Made by a program: the position numbers and the translations under genes. From contig JAFQHU010000003.1 in NCBI GenBank assembly GCA_017397845.1, forward strand, positions 310,001-374,000: a stretch of DNA of 64,000 nt. Reading direction: 5' to 3'. How positions within the stretch are numbered: the stretch's first letter is position 1; each line of letters opens with the position of its first letter. Below are positions 36,603 through 44,514 of the stretch, in pieces. Under the pieces are notes generated by a model that did no database searches, was not told where the DNA came from, and saw only the letters and a list, made by a program, of their open reading frames with translations. Origin of the DNA: Clostridia bacterium. GTDB lineage: Bacteria; Bacillota; Clostridia; Oscillospirales; Acutalibacteraceae.

Positions 36603-36628
36603 AAAGCAGTTACATACGCAGCTGCTTT
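36603..36628 (-). terminator. Terminator after the SLOG-like gene
   Basis: AAAGCAG / CTGCTTT stem with a loop containing GCAGC, followed by a T-rich run on the minus strand. Confidence 0.55.
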
Positions 36629-36631
36629 CTT

Positions 36632-36997
36632 TTAATATTTGTCCGTAGCTGAAAAATCTTTTCCGGTCCACAAAAAAACCTCAAAGGGTTTATTTTTATC
36701 CCTGCACAAGCTAATTACATTGTCCGTACCGTGGCTTTTTCCGTCCCAAAAAATATATACCGTATCACTCAAACGGACAATCAATTCATTTCTTACAAGC
36801 GGTGCATATTTTCCGTAAAGATCATATTCGGGAAGGATTTCAGTCACCTGTATTCCTTTTTTTACGGCGAAATCACGAACGCGCCTGTCTATTCCTGCGG
36901 CTCCGCCCGTATATATCATAGATACGTTATCCGTCTTTATCAAATTTTCGGGAATCGGCACATCGAGAGAGCGTGAGCCTGCAATTCCGATTTTCAT
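36632..36997 (-). CDS. SLOG/DUF2493-like nucleotide-binding protein
   Basis: A 121-residue protein with the Rossmann-like SLOG fold: MKIGIAGSRSL at the N-terminus, MIYTGGAAGIDRRVRDFAV (the glycine-rich binding loop) in the middle and DTVYIFWDGKSHGTDNVISLC near the end. The start at 36997 is fixed by AAGGTG upstream. SLOG proteins bind nucleotide-derived ligands, and some act in stress or cytokinin-type pathways. It is divergently placed against the MBL-fold gene with a 79-bp gap. Ligand unknown. Confidence 0.85.
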   Translation of the reverse strand: MKIGIAGSRSLDVPIPENLIKTDNVSMIYTGGAAGIDRRVRDFAVKKGIQVTEILPEYDLYGKYAPLVRNELIVRLSDTVYIFWDGKSHGTDNVISLCRDKNKPFEVFLWTGKDFSATDKY

Positions 36998-37076
36998 ATT
37001 ACACCTTCTCAAGTTATATATTCTGTATGAATTGTAGCACAAATAAATTAGATTTTCAATAAAAAGGAGCATATCA

Positions 37077-37952
37077 ATGTTTGAAGTTAAGCATATAAAA
37101 GGAAACACCTATTATTTCGAAGCTTTTACAAACATCGGAATTTACCGCCTCAAGGATAATAAGATTGTCCTGATTGACGGCACTGACCACAAAAGGATGG
37201 CAAAAGCGGTCAATAATTATCTTGAATCGGAAAACCTGACGGTCGATACAATAATTTGCACTCATTGCCATGTTGATCACATCTGCGGAAACAAATTTTT
37301 TCGTGAAAAATACGGCTGTAAAATATTATCAACCGAAAAAGAAAAGCCATTTATAGCACAACCTGACCTTGAGGGCTCATTTTATTTCGCAGGTATAGAT
37401 ACAGATAAAACGAGAAACCCGTTTTTCACTGTGGAGCCTACAGTTATAGAAACACTGAACGAAGAAAATTTACCGAAGGGATTGGAAATAATCAATCTTC
37501 CCGGCCACGCCTTTGATATGATAGGTGTTAAAACTGAAGACGGTGTCGTATTTGTTGCTGACAGCGTGCTTTCGGAAAAGACATGGACGGAATTCAAGGT
37601 ACCGTTTTTTCATGATGTTAATAAAAGCATCGAAACGCTGAAACAGATAAAAGATATAAAAGCAGATGTTTTTATTCCTTCTCACAATGAGCCCCTTGCG
37701 GATATTACTCCGCTTGCCGACTATAATATCAGTAAGTTGGAAGAATTAAAGGAAACTGTTTACAAACTTTGCAGCGGTATCGGTTTCGACGATATGTTTA
37801 CAGCTCTTCTCGACTCACTTTCTCTCGATATACGAACAGAAAAATATGTAAGCTATTCTATTATGCTGAGAAATGTTCTTCAGTCTCTAGTTGAAGATGG
37901 GAAGATAAAAGCAATTATGCAGGACAGAAAATTCATTTATTGTAAAAAATAA
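37077..37952 (+). CDS. MBL-fold metallo-hydrolase
   Basis: A 291-residue metallo-beta-lactamase-fold hydrolase. The zinc motif HCHVDH (CTHCHVDHICG, about 62-67) has the Cys/His variant of HxHxDH, LPGHAFDMIG (about 141) and VADSV near 162 follow, and PSHNEPL around 202 supplies the last His. A C-terminal helical extension of about 60 residues (YSIMLRNVLQSL) resembles winged-helix tails of the glyoxalase II/RNase J-like group. Substrate unknown. AAAGGAGCAT ribosome binding site; hairpin terminator downstream. Confidence 0.87.
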   Translation: MFEVKHIKGNTYYFEAFTNIGIYRLKDNKIVLIDGTDHKRMAKAVNNYLESENLTVDTIICTHCHVDHICGNKFFREKYGCKILSTEKEKPFIAQPDLEGSFYFAGIDTDKTRNPFFTVEPTVIETLNEENLPKGLEIINLPGHAFDMIGVKTEDGVVFVADSVLSEKTWTEFKVPFFHDVNKSIETLKQIKDIKADVFIPSHNEPLADITPLADYNISKLEELKETVYKLCSGIGFDDMFTALLDSLSLDIRTEKYVSYSIMLRNVLQSLVEDGKIKAIMQDRKFIYCKK

Positions 37953-37980
37953 AGTAAAAACAACTTAAACGGAAGTTAAA

Positions 37981-38018
37981 AAGCAGCTTTTTTTAAAGTT
38001 TTTTGAAAAAAGTTGCTT
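37981..38018 (+). terminator. Terminator after the MBL-fold gene
   Basis: Thirteen-bp stem AAGCAGCTTTTTT / AAAAAAGTTGCTT with one wobble, ending in a six-T run, just upstream of the heat-shock promoter. Confidence 0.8.
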
Positions 38019-38025
38019 TTTTCTC

Positions 38026-38054
38026 TTGACATTTTTTAGCAAAGATAGTATATT
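38026..38054 (+). promoter_or_regulatory. Sigma-A promoter of the hrcA-dnaJ operon
   Basis: TTGACA (38026-38031), 17-bp spacer, TATATT (38049-38054), directly followed by CIRCE at the expected transcription start. Confidence 0.92.
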
Positions 38055-38065
38055 GATGACAGTGA

Positions 38066-38092
38066 TTAGCACTCGAACACAAAGAGTGCTAA
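38066..38092 (+). promoter_or_regulatory. CIRCE operator (HrcA binding site)
   Basis: Perfect TTAGCACTC-N9-GAGTGCTAA inverted repeat, the HrcA operator of Gram-positive chaperone operons, located between promoter and hrcA. HrcA bound here should repress the operon until heat or unfolded protein titrates GroEL away. Confidence 0.97.
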
Positions 38093-38141
38093 AACATAAG
38101 AAAAGCAAATCAAGATCTTTAGTCAGAAGGAGTGTGAAGAA

Positions 38142-39167
38142 ATGGAATTGGCAAAGCGTAAAGAAATGATACTTGCCGCAGTCGTCGAGCAATATATCAA
38201 AACAGGCGAACCAATAGGCTCGAAGCTTATAATGCAATGTTTGCCCATATCCGTTTCTTCAGCAACCATCAGAAATGAAATGAGCGAATTAGCTGAAATG
38301 GGCTATCTCGACCAACCTCACACATCAGCCGGACGTGTTCCGTCACAGAAGGGATATCGATACTATATCGATCATCTGATGAACACCAATCAGCTTTCCG
38401 ATGAAGAAAGATCCGGCATAAAACGAGAGCTTGAACGGTTTACGGGAAGTCCTGACAAGCTTTTGGAAAAAGCAGGCGAAATGTTGGCAAAAATTACAGG
38501 ATGTGCCGCCTTGGCCACAACGCCCACTGACGAAGGAGCGACAATAAAGCATATTGAGCTTATGCCCGTCGGAACGAGAATTGCTATGATAGTTATGATG
38601 ACTTCCTCAGGAATCATTAAAAACGGAATATGCAAAACAGACACTGAAATAACACGGGATATGGTAAACACCTTTTATGATATCGTGAATGAATGCTTCA
38701 TCGGCAGACCTGTTTCCGACGTAGGAACAGTTATGATACAGACCTTGGTAGCTTCTTTGGGTGCAAATGCTCTTTCGATGAGTCCCCTGTTTGTGGTTTT
38801 GGCCGACATAGCCGCCCAGGCAATGCAAGCCGAAATCAGACTTGAGGGTGAACAAAATCTTTTACACCACAGAGAATTCGGAAACAGCATTTATGAAATG
38901 ATGCAATTTTTCGATGAAAAGGATAAGCTCGAAAGAGCCATCTCCACCGACAAACCCGGACTTAACGTCATCATCGGTAAGGAGAATATGTACCGACAGT
39001 TAGAAAACTCAAGTATGATTATCGCACGGTACTCCATCGGCGGTCATGACGGCGGTACCATCGGAATTATCGGACCTACCAGACTCGACTATGCAAAAGT
39101 CATTCCCAGCATTGAATATCTCACTTCTCTTGTAGGTGAAATGTTAACAGATACATTGGAGGAATAA
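38142..39167 (+). CDS. hrcA: Heat-inducible transcription repressor HrcA
   Basis: Repressor of the chaperone regulon that binds CIRCE. The 341 residues contain the winged-helix DNA-binding domain (1-75, with SSATIRNEMSELAEMGYLDQPHTSAGRVPS across the recognition helix and wing) and the GAF-like dimerization domain. It begins the autoregulated operon immediately downstream of CIRCE, with AAGGAGTGTGAAG upstream of the start. groESL is not in the window. Confidence 0.97.
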   Translation: MELAKRKEMILAAVVEQYIKTGEPIGSKLIMQCLPISVSSATIRNEMSELAEMGYLDQPHTSAGRVPSQKGYRYYIDHLMNTNQLSDEERSGIKRELERFTGSPDKLLEKAGEMLAKITGCAALATTPTDEGATIKHIELMPVGTRIAMIVMMTSSGIIKNGICKTDTEITRDMVNTFYDIVNECFIGRPVSDVGTVMIQTLVASLGANALSMSPLFVVLADIAAQAMQAEIRLEGEQNLLHHREFGNSIYEMMQFFDEKDKLERAISTDKPGLNVIIGKENMYRQLENSSMIIARYSIGGHDGGTIGIIGPTRLDYAKVIPSIEYLTSLVGEMLTDTLEE

Positions 39168-39170
39168 GCA

Positions 39171-39692
39171 ATGGCAAAAGAATCAATCGAAAAAAACGAA
39201 GATATCATCGAAGAAACACAAACTGATGAAACTCCCGTAGATGAATCGGAAACAAAAATCGCAGAGCTTGAAAAAGAGCTTGCTGCCGCCAAAGAGGCAC
39301 ACATCAGAACTTTGGCAGAATATGACAATTACAGAAAGCGTTCAGTAAAGGAAAAGGAAAACATTTACGCTGATGCGAAGGTTTCCTGTTTAAGCGAGCT
39401 TTTACCTGTTTTGGATAATTTTGACAGAGCACTGAATGTTCAGCAAGCAGACGCCGAAACATATAGAAAAGGCATGGAGATGATAAACAGCAGTTTCATC
39501 GAGATACTTAAAAAATTGGGTGTCGAGGCTTTCGGCGAAAAAGGTGAAGAATTTGACCCTAATTTCCACAATGCGGTAATGTCCGTGGAAGATGATACTT
39601 TGGGCGAAAATGTTATCGCTGAGGTATTCAATAAAGGCTATAAGCTTGGTGATAAGGTTTTAAGACACGCTGTGGTTAAGGTTGCAAACTGA
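39171..39692 (+). CDS. grpE: Nucleotide exchange factor GrpE
   Basis: Exchanges ADP for ATP on DnaK. The 173-residue protein has an acidic N-terminus, a long coiled coil (about 20-75), and the C-terminal beta domain with the canonical HNAVMSVEDDT and VIAEVFNKGYKLGDKVLRHA (split) segments. It starts 3 bp after hrcA with ATTGGAGGAATAAGC upstream. Confidence 0.97.
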   Translation: MAKESIEKNEDIIEETQTDETPVDESETKIAELEKELAAAKEAHIRTLAEYDNYRKRSVKEKENIYADAKVSCLSELLPVLDNFDRALNVQQADAETYRKGMEMINSSFIEILKKLGVEAFGEKGEEFDPNFHNAVMSVEDDTLGENVIAEVFNKGYKLGDKVLRHAVVKVAN

Positions 39693-39746
39693 TTTATCAG
39701 TTAAACATAAAAATTAAAATAAAAATTTATTCGGAGGTATTATATT

Positions 39747-41630
39747 ATGGCAAAGATTATTGGTATTGACTTAGGTACAACAAACTCATGTGTAGCAGTT
39801 ATCGAAGGTGGTGAACCTGTAGTTATCGCTAACGCTGAGGGCGCAAGAACAACTCCGTCAGTTGTTGCATTTTCAAAGACAGGTGAAAGAATGATCGGTC
39901 AGGTCGCCAAAAGACAGGCAGTTAAAAACCCCGACAGAACAATTTCTTCCATCAAACGTCAGATGGGCTCAAATTATCAGGTTTCCATTGACGGCAAAAA
40001 TTACACTCCCCAGGAAATTTCCGCTATGATTCTTCAGAAGCTTAAATCTGATGCTGAAGCATATTTGGGTGACACAGTAACAGAGGCAGTTATCACTGTT
40101 CCCGCTTACTTCACAGATGCTCAGAGACAGGCAACAAAGGATGCAGGTAAAATCGCAGGTCTCGAAGTAAAGAGAATTATCAATGAACCCACAGCTGCTG
40201 CTCTTGCCTACGGTATCGACAAAGAAGCAGATCAGAAGGTTATGGTTTATGACCTTGGCGGCGGTACATTCGACGTTTCCATCATCGAAATGGGTGACGG
40301 TGTTCAGGAGGTTCTTGCCACAGCAGGTAATAACCGTCTCGGCGGCGACGATTTCGACCAAAGAATTATCGACTGGATGGTTGCCACATACAAAGCTGAA
40401 GAAGGCGTGGATCTCCGCGGAGATAAGATGGCTATGCAGAGACTCAAGGAAGCCGCAGAAAAAGCAAAGATTGAGCTTTCCGGTATCACTTCCACATCCA
40501 TCTCTCTCCCCTATATTACTGTAGACGGTGCTGGCAACACACTTCATCTCGAAATGACTCTCTCGAGAGCAAAATTCAACGAGCTCACAGCTGACCTTGT
40601 CGAAGCAACAATGGGTCCCGTTCGTCAGGCAATTTCAGACTCAGGTCTCACCGTAAATCAGATTGACAAGGTTCTTATGGTAGGCGGTTCCTCCAGAATC
40701 CCCGCAGTAGGCGATGCAATCAAAAAATATATCGGTAAAGAACCCTTCAAGGGTATCAATCCCGACGAGTGTGTCGCCATCGGTGCTTCACTTCAGGCAG
40801 GCGTTTTAGGCGGCGATGTTAAGGGTCTCCTTCTTCTTGACGTTACTCCCCTTTCACTCGGTATCGAAACTATGGGCGGTATCAACACAAAGGTTATCGA
40901 AAGAAACACCACAATTCCCACAAAGAAGAGTCAGATTTTCTCCACAGCAGTGGACAATCAGCCCTCTGTTGAAGTGCACGTGCTTCAGGGCGAACGTGAG
41001 TTTGCAAGAGACAACAAAACATTGGGCGTATTCAGTCTCGACGGTATTATGCCTGCACGTCGCGGCGTTCCTCAGATCGAGGTTACCTTCGACATCGATG
41101 CAAACGGTATCGTACACGTTTCTGCAAAGGATCTCGGCACAGGTAAGGAACAGTCAATTTCCATCACATCCAGCACAAATATGTCCAAAGAAGATATCGA
41201 AAAGGCTGTAAGAGAAGCAGAGCAGTTCGCTCAGGAGGACAAAAAGCGCCGCGAAGAAATCGACACCAGAAACGAAGCAGACCAGATGGTTTATCAGTGT
41301 GAAAAAATTCTTTCAGAAGATGCTGCAAAAGCTCTCGACGAAAATGACAAGGCTGACATTCAGGCTAAGATCGATTCTCTCAAAAACGCTCTTAAGGGCG
41401 AAGACATCAATCTTATCAAAAACGAAAAGGAAGCTCTTACACAGGCCTTCTATAAACTCAGCGAAAAAATGTATCAGCAGGCAAATCCCCAGGGTGCTCA
41501 AGGCTTCAACCCCAATGATTTCGCAGGTGCTCAGGGCGGTTTTAATCAGGGCGATTTCGGCGGAGCAGCCGATAACGGCGGCTATACCGATGCAGGCTAT
41601 ACAGATGCAAACTTCACAGACGCTAACTGA
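39747..41630 (+). CDS. dnaK: Hsp70 chaperone DnaK
   Basis: The 627-residue Hsp70 has the ATPase domain (1-360: [47 protein letters not shown]), the substrate domain ([16 protein letters not shown] from about 365) and a helical lid. The tail is rich in Gly/Gln/Asn/Tyr ([20 protein letters not shown]). TTCGGAGG ribosome binding site, with a 54-bp gap to grpE. Confidence 0.98.
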   Translation: MAKIIGIDLGTTNSCVAVIEGGEPVVIANAEGARTTPSVVAFSKTGERMIGQVAKRQAVKNPDRTISSIKRQMGSNYQVSIDGKNYTPQEISAMILQKLKSDAEAYLGDTVTEAVITVPAYFTDAQRQATKDAGKIAGLEVKRIINEPTAAALAYGIDKEADQKVMVYDLGGGTFDVSIIEMGDGVQEVLATAGNNRLGGDDFDQRIIDWMVATYKAEEGVDLRGDKMAMQRLKEAAEKAKIELSGITSTSISLPYITVDGAGNTLHLEMTLSRAKFNELTADLVEATMGPVRQAISDSGLTVNQIDKVLMVGGSSRIPAVGDAIKKYIGKEPFKGINPDECVAIGASLQAGVLGGDVKGLLLLDVTPLSLGIETMGGINTKVIERNTTIPTKKSQIFSTAVDNQPSVEVHVLQGEREFARDNKTLGVFSLDGIMPARRGVPQIEVTFDIDANGIVHVSAKDLGTGKEQSISITSSTNMSKEDIEKAVREAEQFAQEDKKRREEIDTRNEADQMVYQCEKILSEDAAKALDENDKADIQAKIDSLKNALKGEDINLIKNEKEALTQAFYKLSEKMYQQANPQGAQGFNPNDFAGAQGGFNQGDFGGAADNGGYTDAGYTDANFTDAN

Positions 41631-41631
41631 T

Positions 41632-41658
41632 TATAATAATAATAATAATAATACGAAA
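41632..41658. repeat. (TAA)n microsatellite after dnaK
   Basis: About seven TAA/ATA triplets lie directly after the dnaK stop codon, before the intergenic hairpin. Confidence 0.85.
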
Positions 41659-41682
41659 GGGCTGTTCCTTAGCGGACAGCCC
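41659..41682 (+). other. Intergenic hairpin between dnaK and dnaJ
   Basis: GGGCTGT / ACAGCCC stem with an inner CC/GG pair; it lacks a T-run, so it is likelier a processing or stability element than a strong terminator. Confidence 0.6.
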
Positions 41683-41720
41683 GTGTTATGATTTCACTCT
41701 CTGAGAGGAAGATAAATTAA

Positions 41721-42905
41721 ATGGCAGAAAATAAACGTGACTACTACGAAGTGCTCGGCGTAAGCAAAGGAGCTTCGGAGGATGAAATAAAAAAAGCATA
41801 CCGCAAGCTTGCCAAACAGTATCATCCCGACCTTAATCCCGGTGATGCCACAGCTGAAGCAAAGTTCAAAGAAGCAAACGAAGCCTATGAGGTGCTTTCT
41901 GACAGCGAAAAGAAGGCAAGATACGACCAATACGGCCATGCAGGTGTTGATCCCAACTTCGGTGCCGGTGGCTTCGGAGGCGGTTTCGGCGGCTTTGGCG
42001 GAGATTTTGATCTTGGCGATATTTTAGGCAGTATGTTTGGCGGCGGTTTTGGCGGTTTCGGCGGCTTCGGAGGCGGCAGACAGCAAAACCCAAATGCTCC
42101 GCGCAAAGGCTCAACCATTCAGACAAACGTAACAATTTCCTTCGAAGAAGCAGCTAAGGGCTGCAAAAAAAAGGTAAACATTACCAGAGTTGACAAATGT
42201 AAGGAATGCTCAGGAACAGGAGCCGCAAAGGGCACAACTCCCGAAACCTGTCCTACCTGCGGAGGCAGAGGTCAGGTTAACATACAGCAAAGAACCGCTT
42301 TCGGTATGATGAGTACTACCAGACAGTGTAATGAATGCGGCGGTAAGGGCAAAATCGTTAAAAATCCATGTCAGAAGTGCCGAGGCACAGGTCTCGAATC
42401 AAAAGCACAAACCGTCGAAATAAACATACCCGCAGGTATAGACGACAGACAGGCACTCAACGTCAGCGGCGGAGGCAACCCCGGAATTAACGGCGGTCCT
42501 GCAGGCGACCTCAGAGTCAACGTCAATGTGCGTCCCCACCCCTTCTTTGAACGTGATGGCTTCAACGTATGGTGTGAAGTGCCGGTAACATATGCACAGG
42601 CAGCTTTGGGTGATACATTATACATCCCCACTTTAGACGGAAAAGTCAAATATGAATTACCTGCCGGTACACAGCCGGGCGAGGTGTTCCGTTTCAGAGG
42701 CAGAGGTATTCAGCAGCTTTCTTCACGAAATAAGGGCGACCAATTTGTTAAGATAGTAGTTGAAGTTCCTAAAAATCTTACAAGTGAACAAAAAGATATG
42801 CTGAAAAAATTTAACGACTCCCTTCCGAATAAGCCGAAAAACAATATCGATGACGGTACAACCATCGGTGAAGAAAAAAGAAGATTTTTTGACAAATTCA
42901 GATAA
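41721..42905 (+). CDS. dnaJ: Hsp40 co-chaperone DnaJ
   Basis: Stimulates DnaK ATPase and delivers substrate. The 394-residue type I DnaJ has the J domain with HPD ([10 protein letters not shown], about 33-36), a Gly/Phe-rich linker with repeated [12 protein letters not shown] (about 75-117), four zinc CxxCxGxG repeats ([32 protein letters not shown], about 148-222) and the C-terminal substrate domains. The start is preceded by GAGGAAG. It ends the operon at a bidirectional terminator. Confidence 0.98.
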   Translation: MAENKRDYYEVLGVSKGASEDEIKKAYRKLAKQYHPDLNPGDATAEAKFKEANEAYEVLSDSEKKARYDQYGHAGVDPNFGAGGFGGGFGGFGGDFDLGDILGSMFGGGFGGFGGFGGGRQQNPNAPRKGSTIQTNVTISFEEAAKGCKKKVNITRVDKCKECSGTGAAKGTTPETCPTCGGRGQVNIQQRTAFGMMSTTRQCNECGGKGKIVKNPCQKCRGTGLESKAQTVEINIPAGIDDRQALNVSGGGNPGINGGPAGDLRVNVNVRPHPFFERDGFNVWCEVPVTYAQAALGDTLYIPTLDGKVKYELPAGTQPGEVFRFRGRGIQQLSSRNKGDQFVKIVVEVPKNLTSEQKDMLKKFNDSLPNKPKNNIDDGTTIGEEKRRFFDKFR

Positions 42906-42911
42906 AAACAA

Positions 42912-42943
42912 AGAGACTGCTCATCAACGAATGAACAGTCTCT
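42912..42943. terminator. Bidirectional terminator dnaJ / 34-residue peptide
   Basis: AGAGACTG / CAGTCTCT stem with inner TCAT/ATGA pairing, flanked by A- and T-rich tracts, between convergent genes. Confidence 0.85.
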
Positions 42944-42960
42944 TAAATTTTACATGGACT

Positions 42961-43065
42961 TTATACATCTACACCGATATCTTCGAGAAATTCAGCAATA
43001 ATCGTGAAAAGCTTTTTAAACCATTCAACGATACCGTTTACGTAAGTTTCAACATTTTCTAACAT
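42961..43065 (-). CDS. Small amphipathic peptide, 34 residues
   Basis: A short gene with its own consensus promoter and CAGGAGG 8 bases before ATG. It reads MLENVETYVNGIVEW, then an aromatic/hydrophobic helix FKKLFTIIAEFLEDIG, ending DV. It has no signal peptide and no Cys. It lies third in a tandem series of small peptide genes on the minus strand, convergent with dnaJ. It resembles the closing helices of the secreted proteins at 43813 and 60820. Function unknown; membrane binding is plausible from its amphipathic pattern. Confidence 0.78.
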   Translation of the reverse strand: MLENVETYVNGIVEWFKKLFTIIAEFLEDIGVDV

Positions 43066-43099
43066 AAAATAGTCCTCCTGTTTTTTGTTTTGCATTATA

Positions 43100-43128
43100 A
43101 TTATATAACTTTAAGCGGTAAAAGTCAA
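43100..43128 (-). promoter_or_regulatory. Sigma-A promoter of the 34-residue peptide
   Basis: Minus strand TTGACT (43123-43128), 17-bp spacer, TATAAT (43100-43105). Confidence 0.85.
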
Positions 43129-43145
43129 TATTTACAGATAAAAAA

Positions 43146-43175
43146 ACAAAACCCACCTTTGCCGGTGGGTTTTGT
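43146..43175 (-). terminator. Terminator of the 39-residue peptide gene
   Basis: Perfect 12-bp stem ACAAAACCCACC / GGTGGGTTTTGT, with a seven-T run on the minus strand. Confidence 0.9.
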
Positions 43176-43177
43176 CC

Positions 43178-43193
43178 TTAAACAATTGTTTAA
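43178..43193. repeat. CAATTG-centred palindrome in 3-prime UTR
   Basis: TTAAACAATTGTTTAA, a perfect palindrome between the peptide stop and its terminator; a near copy is at 43472-43487. Confidence 0.85.
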
Positions 43194-43204
43194 TTCAGAA
43201 TGAA

Positions 43205-43324
43205 TTATTTCTCGATTTCAACGAACTTCTTTTCTTCTTCATCATATTCATAACCGAAGATTTCGATGATCTTAGCGATGAGTTCGAAAAGGTATGTGTA
43301 CATATCTTTGATTGTTTCAAACAT
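43205..43324 (-). CDS. Small amphipathic peptide, 39 residues
   Basis: Begins at 43324 with AAGGAGG nine bases upstream. The sequence opens MFETIKDMYTYLFEL, continues as an Ile-rich helix ending IIEIFGYEYDEEEK and an acidic/basic tail. Its promoter, leader and 3-prime palindrome are shared with the neighbouring 42-residue peptide gene, showing the two arose by duplication, although the coding parts have diverged. No signal peptide. Function unknown. Confidence 0.8.
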   Translation of the reverse strand: MFETIKDMYTYLFELIAKIIEIFGYEYDEEEKKFVEIEK

Positions 43325-43375
43325 TGTATTTTTCCTCCTTTTTAAATTTATCAAGGTATCCCTTAATATGGTTAG

Positions 43376-43404
43376 ATTATATATCATAACATTATAAATG
43401 TCAA
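43376..43404 (-). promoter_or_regulatory. Consensus sigma-A promoter of the 39-residue peptide
   Basis: Minus strand TTGACA (43399-43404), 17-bp spacer, TATAAT (43376-43381); upstream TTTTGAATAAACTA is shared with the promoter at 43691-43719. Confidence 0.92.
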
Positions 43405-43441
43405 TAGTTTATTCAAAATTATTTCATAAAAAAGATAAAAA

Positions 43442-43469
43442 GAAAGAACACCCCTATGGGTGCTCTTTC
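43442..43469 (-). terminator. Terminator of the 42-residue peptide gene
   Basis: GAAAGAACACCC / GGGTGCTCTTTC stem (one mismatch) with a 4-nt loop, followed by a T-rich run on the minus strand. Confidence 0.85.
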
Positions 43470-43471
43470 CC

Positions 43472-43487
43472 TAAAACAATTGTTTTA
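43472..43487. repeat. CAATTG-centred palindrome, second copy
   Basis: TAAAACAATTGTTTTA, matching the palindrome at 43178-43193 in position between stop codon and terminator. Confidence 0.85.
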
Positions 43488-43510
43488 ACTAGTTTAAATT
43501 ATTCAGCAGC

Positions 43511-43639
43511 TTATTCGCCCTTTACATAAGCTTCGAAACCAGCAACATCTTCTTCAGTTGCGTAGCCAAAGTATGCAAATACTTTGAGGAAGTAGAGAAG
43601 GATGTTTTCAATGATTGCTTTGAAATCGATGTTTTCCAT
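43511..43639 (-). CDS. Small amphipathic peptide, 42 residues
   Basis: Starts at 43639 with AAAAGGAGG about 9 bases upstream. It reads MENIDFKAIIENILLYFLKV, then FAYFGYATEEDVAG and an acidic tail. Hydrophobic and aromatic residues recur every 3-4 positions over residues 6-26, giving an amphipathic helix. It is the first of three tandem small-peptide genes downstream of the Cys-rich secreted protein gene, each with its own promoter and terminator. Function unknown. Confidence 0.8.
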   Translation of the reverse strand: MENIDFKAIIENILLYFLKVFAYFGYATEEDVAGFEAYVKGE

Positions 43640-43690
43640 TACTGTGCGCCTCCTTTTAAGATTTGCCAAGGTTACCCTTAACATAGCTTG

Positions 43691-43719
43691 ATTATATATC
43701 AGAAAAACTAAAATGTCAA
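43691..43719 (-). promoter_or_regulatory. Consensus sigma-A promoter of the 42-residue peptide
   Basis: Minus strand TTGACA (43714-43719), 17-bp spacer, TATAAT (43691-43696), nearly the same flanks as the promoter at 43376-43404. Confidence 0.92.
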
Positions 43720-43769
43720 TAGTTTATTCAAAATTACTTAATATTTTTACAAATTTGTGAAAATATTAA

Positions 43770-43794
43770 AGAGACCGCCTGATGACGGTCTCAA
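43770..43794 (-). terminator. Terminator of the Cys-rich secreted gene
   Basis: GAGACCG / CGGTCTC stem with an 8-nt loop followed by TTTAAT on the minus strand. Confidence 0.75.
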
Positions 43795-43812
43795 TTATGT
43801 TTATATTAACTA

Positions 43813-44259
43813 TCAGTTGTTACCCATAATCTCATCGAATCTTAAGAATTCGAAGATAGCATTAAAGAGCTTGTCAAAGAATTCACGGATACGGCTGAGA
43901 ACATTTTGGAAACCATCGATAACCTCTTCCTGCTGGTCAGGAGTAAGGATGGGACCGTTACCTGTATTGTTGCCGCCGTTTGCGTCGGGAGCACAGCAAT
44001 CACAGCCACAGTTACAGGGAATAAGACCGGTACATTCATTACAGCATCTTTTGTTGTAATCGTATTCACCGTCTACAGCTGCATCCTTAATACAGGAAGT
44101 AATGTAATGGACATCAAGATTATTACAATCAAAGCAGCAATGACATCCTTCCGCAGAGTTTGTGTGAGTTTTACAGTCACATCCCGCAGCACCGGCAAGG
44201 AAAGTGAATGAAAGAGCAAGAATTAAAATTGACATCAAGATTGAAAGAGTTTTTTTCAT
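43813..44259 (-). CDS. Secreted Cys-rich protein with amphipathic C-terminal helix
   Basis: A 148-residue exported protein; the start at 44259 follows AGGAGG. After a signal peptide (1-26, MKKTLSILMSILILALSF...GAAG) comes a domain with about 15 Cys in CxC and CC pairs (GCDCKTH, GCHCCFDC, RCCNEC, CNCGCDCC), then a Gly/Asn linker, LTPDQQEEVIDGF and a C-terminal amphipathic helix (REFFDKLFNAIFEFLRF). The Cys may bind metal or form disulfides. It heads the cluster of small peptide genes and has a perfect promoter. No family named. Confidence 0.8.
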   Translation of the reverse strand: MKKTLSILMSILILALSFTFLAGAAGCDCKTHTNSAEGCHCCFDCNNLDVHYITSCIKDAAVDGEYDYNKRCCNECTGLIPCNCGCDCCAPDANGGNNTGNGPILTPDQQEEVIDGFQNVLSRIREFFDKLFNAIFEFLRFDEIMGNN

Positions 44260-44314
44260 ATTAAATTCCTCCTGAAATTTCGGTGAAAATATAAAACACC
44301 TTTTTAACATCTAT

Positions 44315-44343
44315 ATTATAATGAATAACTTTCCAATTGTCAA
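44315..44343 (-). promoter_or_regulatory. Consensus sigma-A promoter of the Cys-rich gene
   Basis: Minus strand TTGACA (44338-44343), 17-bp spacer, TATAAT (44315-44320). Confidence 0.92.
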
Positions 44344-44398
44344 CCTTTTTATCAAATTAAATAATAAATAACCTCCGGTCAGATATGTGCAGCACTTA

Positions 44399-44470
44399 TG
44401 CGTGCCGAAGCCCCGTTTACGGGGTGTCGGTTCCGACGGGAAAGCCCGCAAGGCTTTCCTTCGGCACGCA
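44399..44470. repeat. Four-way-junction inverted-repeat element
   Basis: A perfect 12-bp outer stem, TGCGTGCCGAAG (44399-44410) with CTTCGGCACGCA (44459-44470), encloses three smaller hairpins: CCCCG/CGGGG (44411-44424), GTCGG/CCGAC (44426-44437) and GGAAAGCC/GGCTTTCC (44439-44459). It is markedly GC-rich against its AT-rich flanks and bounded by imperfect direct repeats (AACCTCCGGTCAGA at 44370, AACCTCCGTCTGA at 44481). It may be a small mobile repeat or a structured RNA; it is not a tRNA because the loops are only 2-5 nt. Confidence 0.75.
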
Positions 44471-44514
44471 GGCCCGCCGCAACCTCCGTCTGAAAATAAA
44501 CCAACTCACATTGT

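Noticed and set aside
39969..40547. Open frame antisense to dnaK
   Set aside because: Shadow of the strongly biased dnaK coding sequence; no translation signal.
44399..44470. tRNA gene
   Set aside because: The loops have only 2-5 nt and no anticodon arm or T loop sequence is present.
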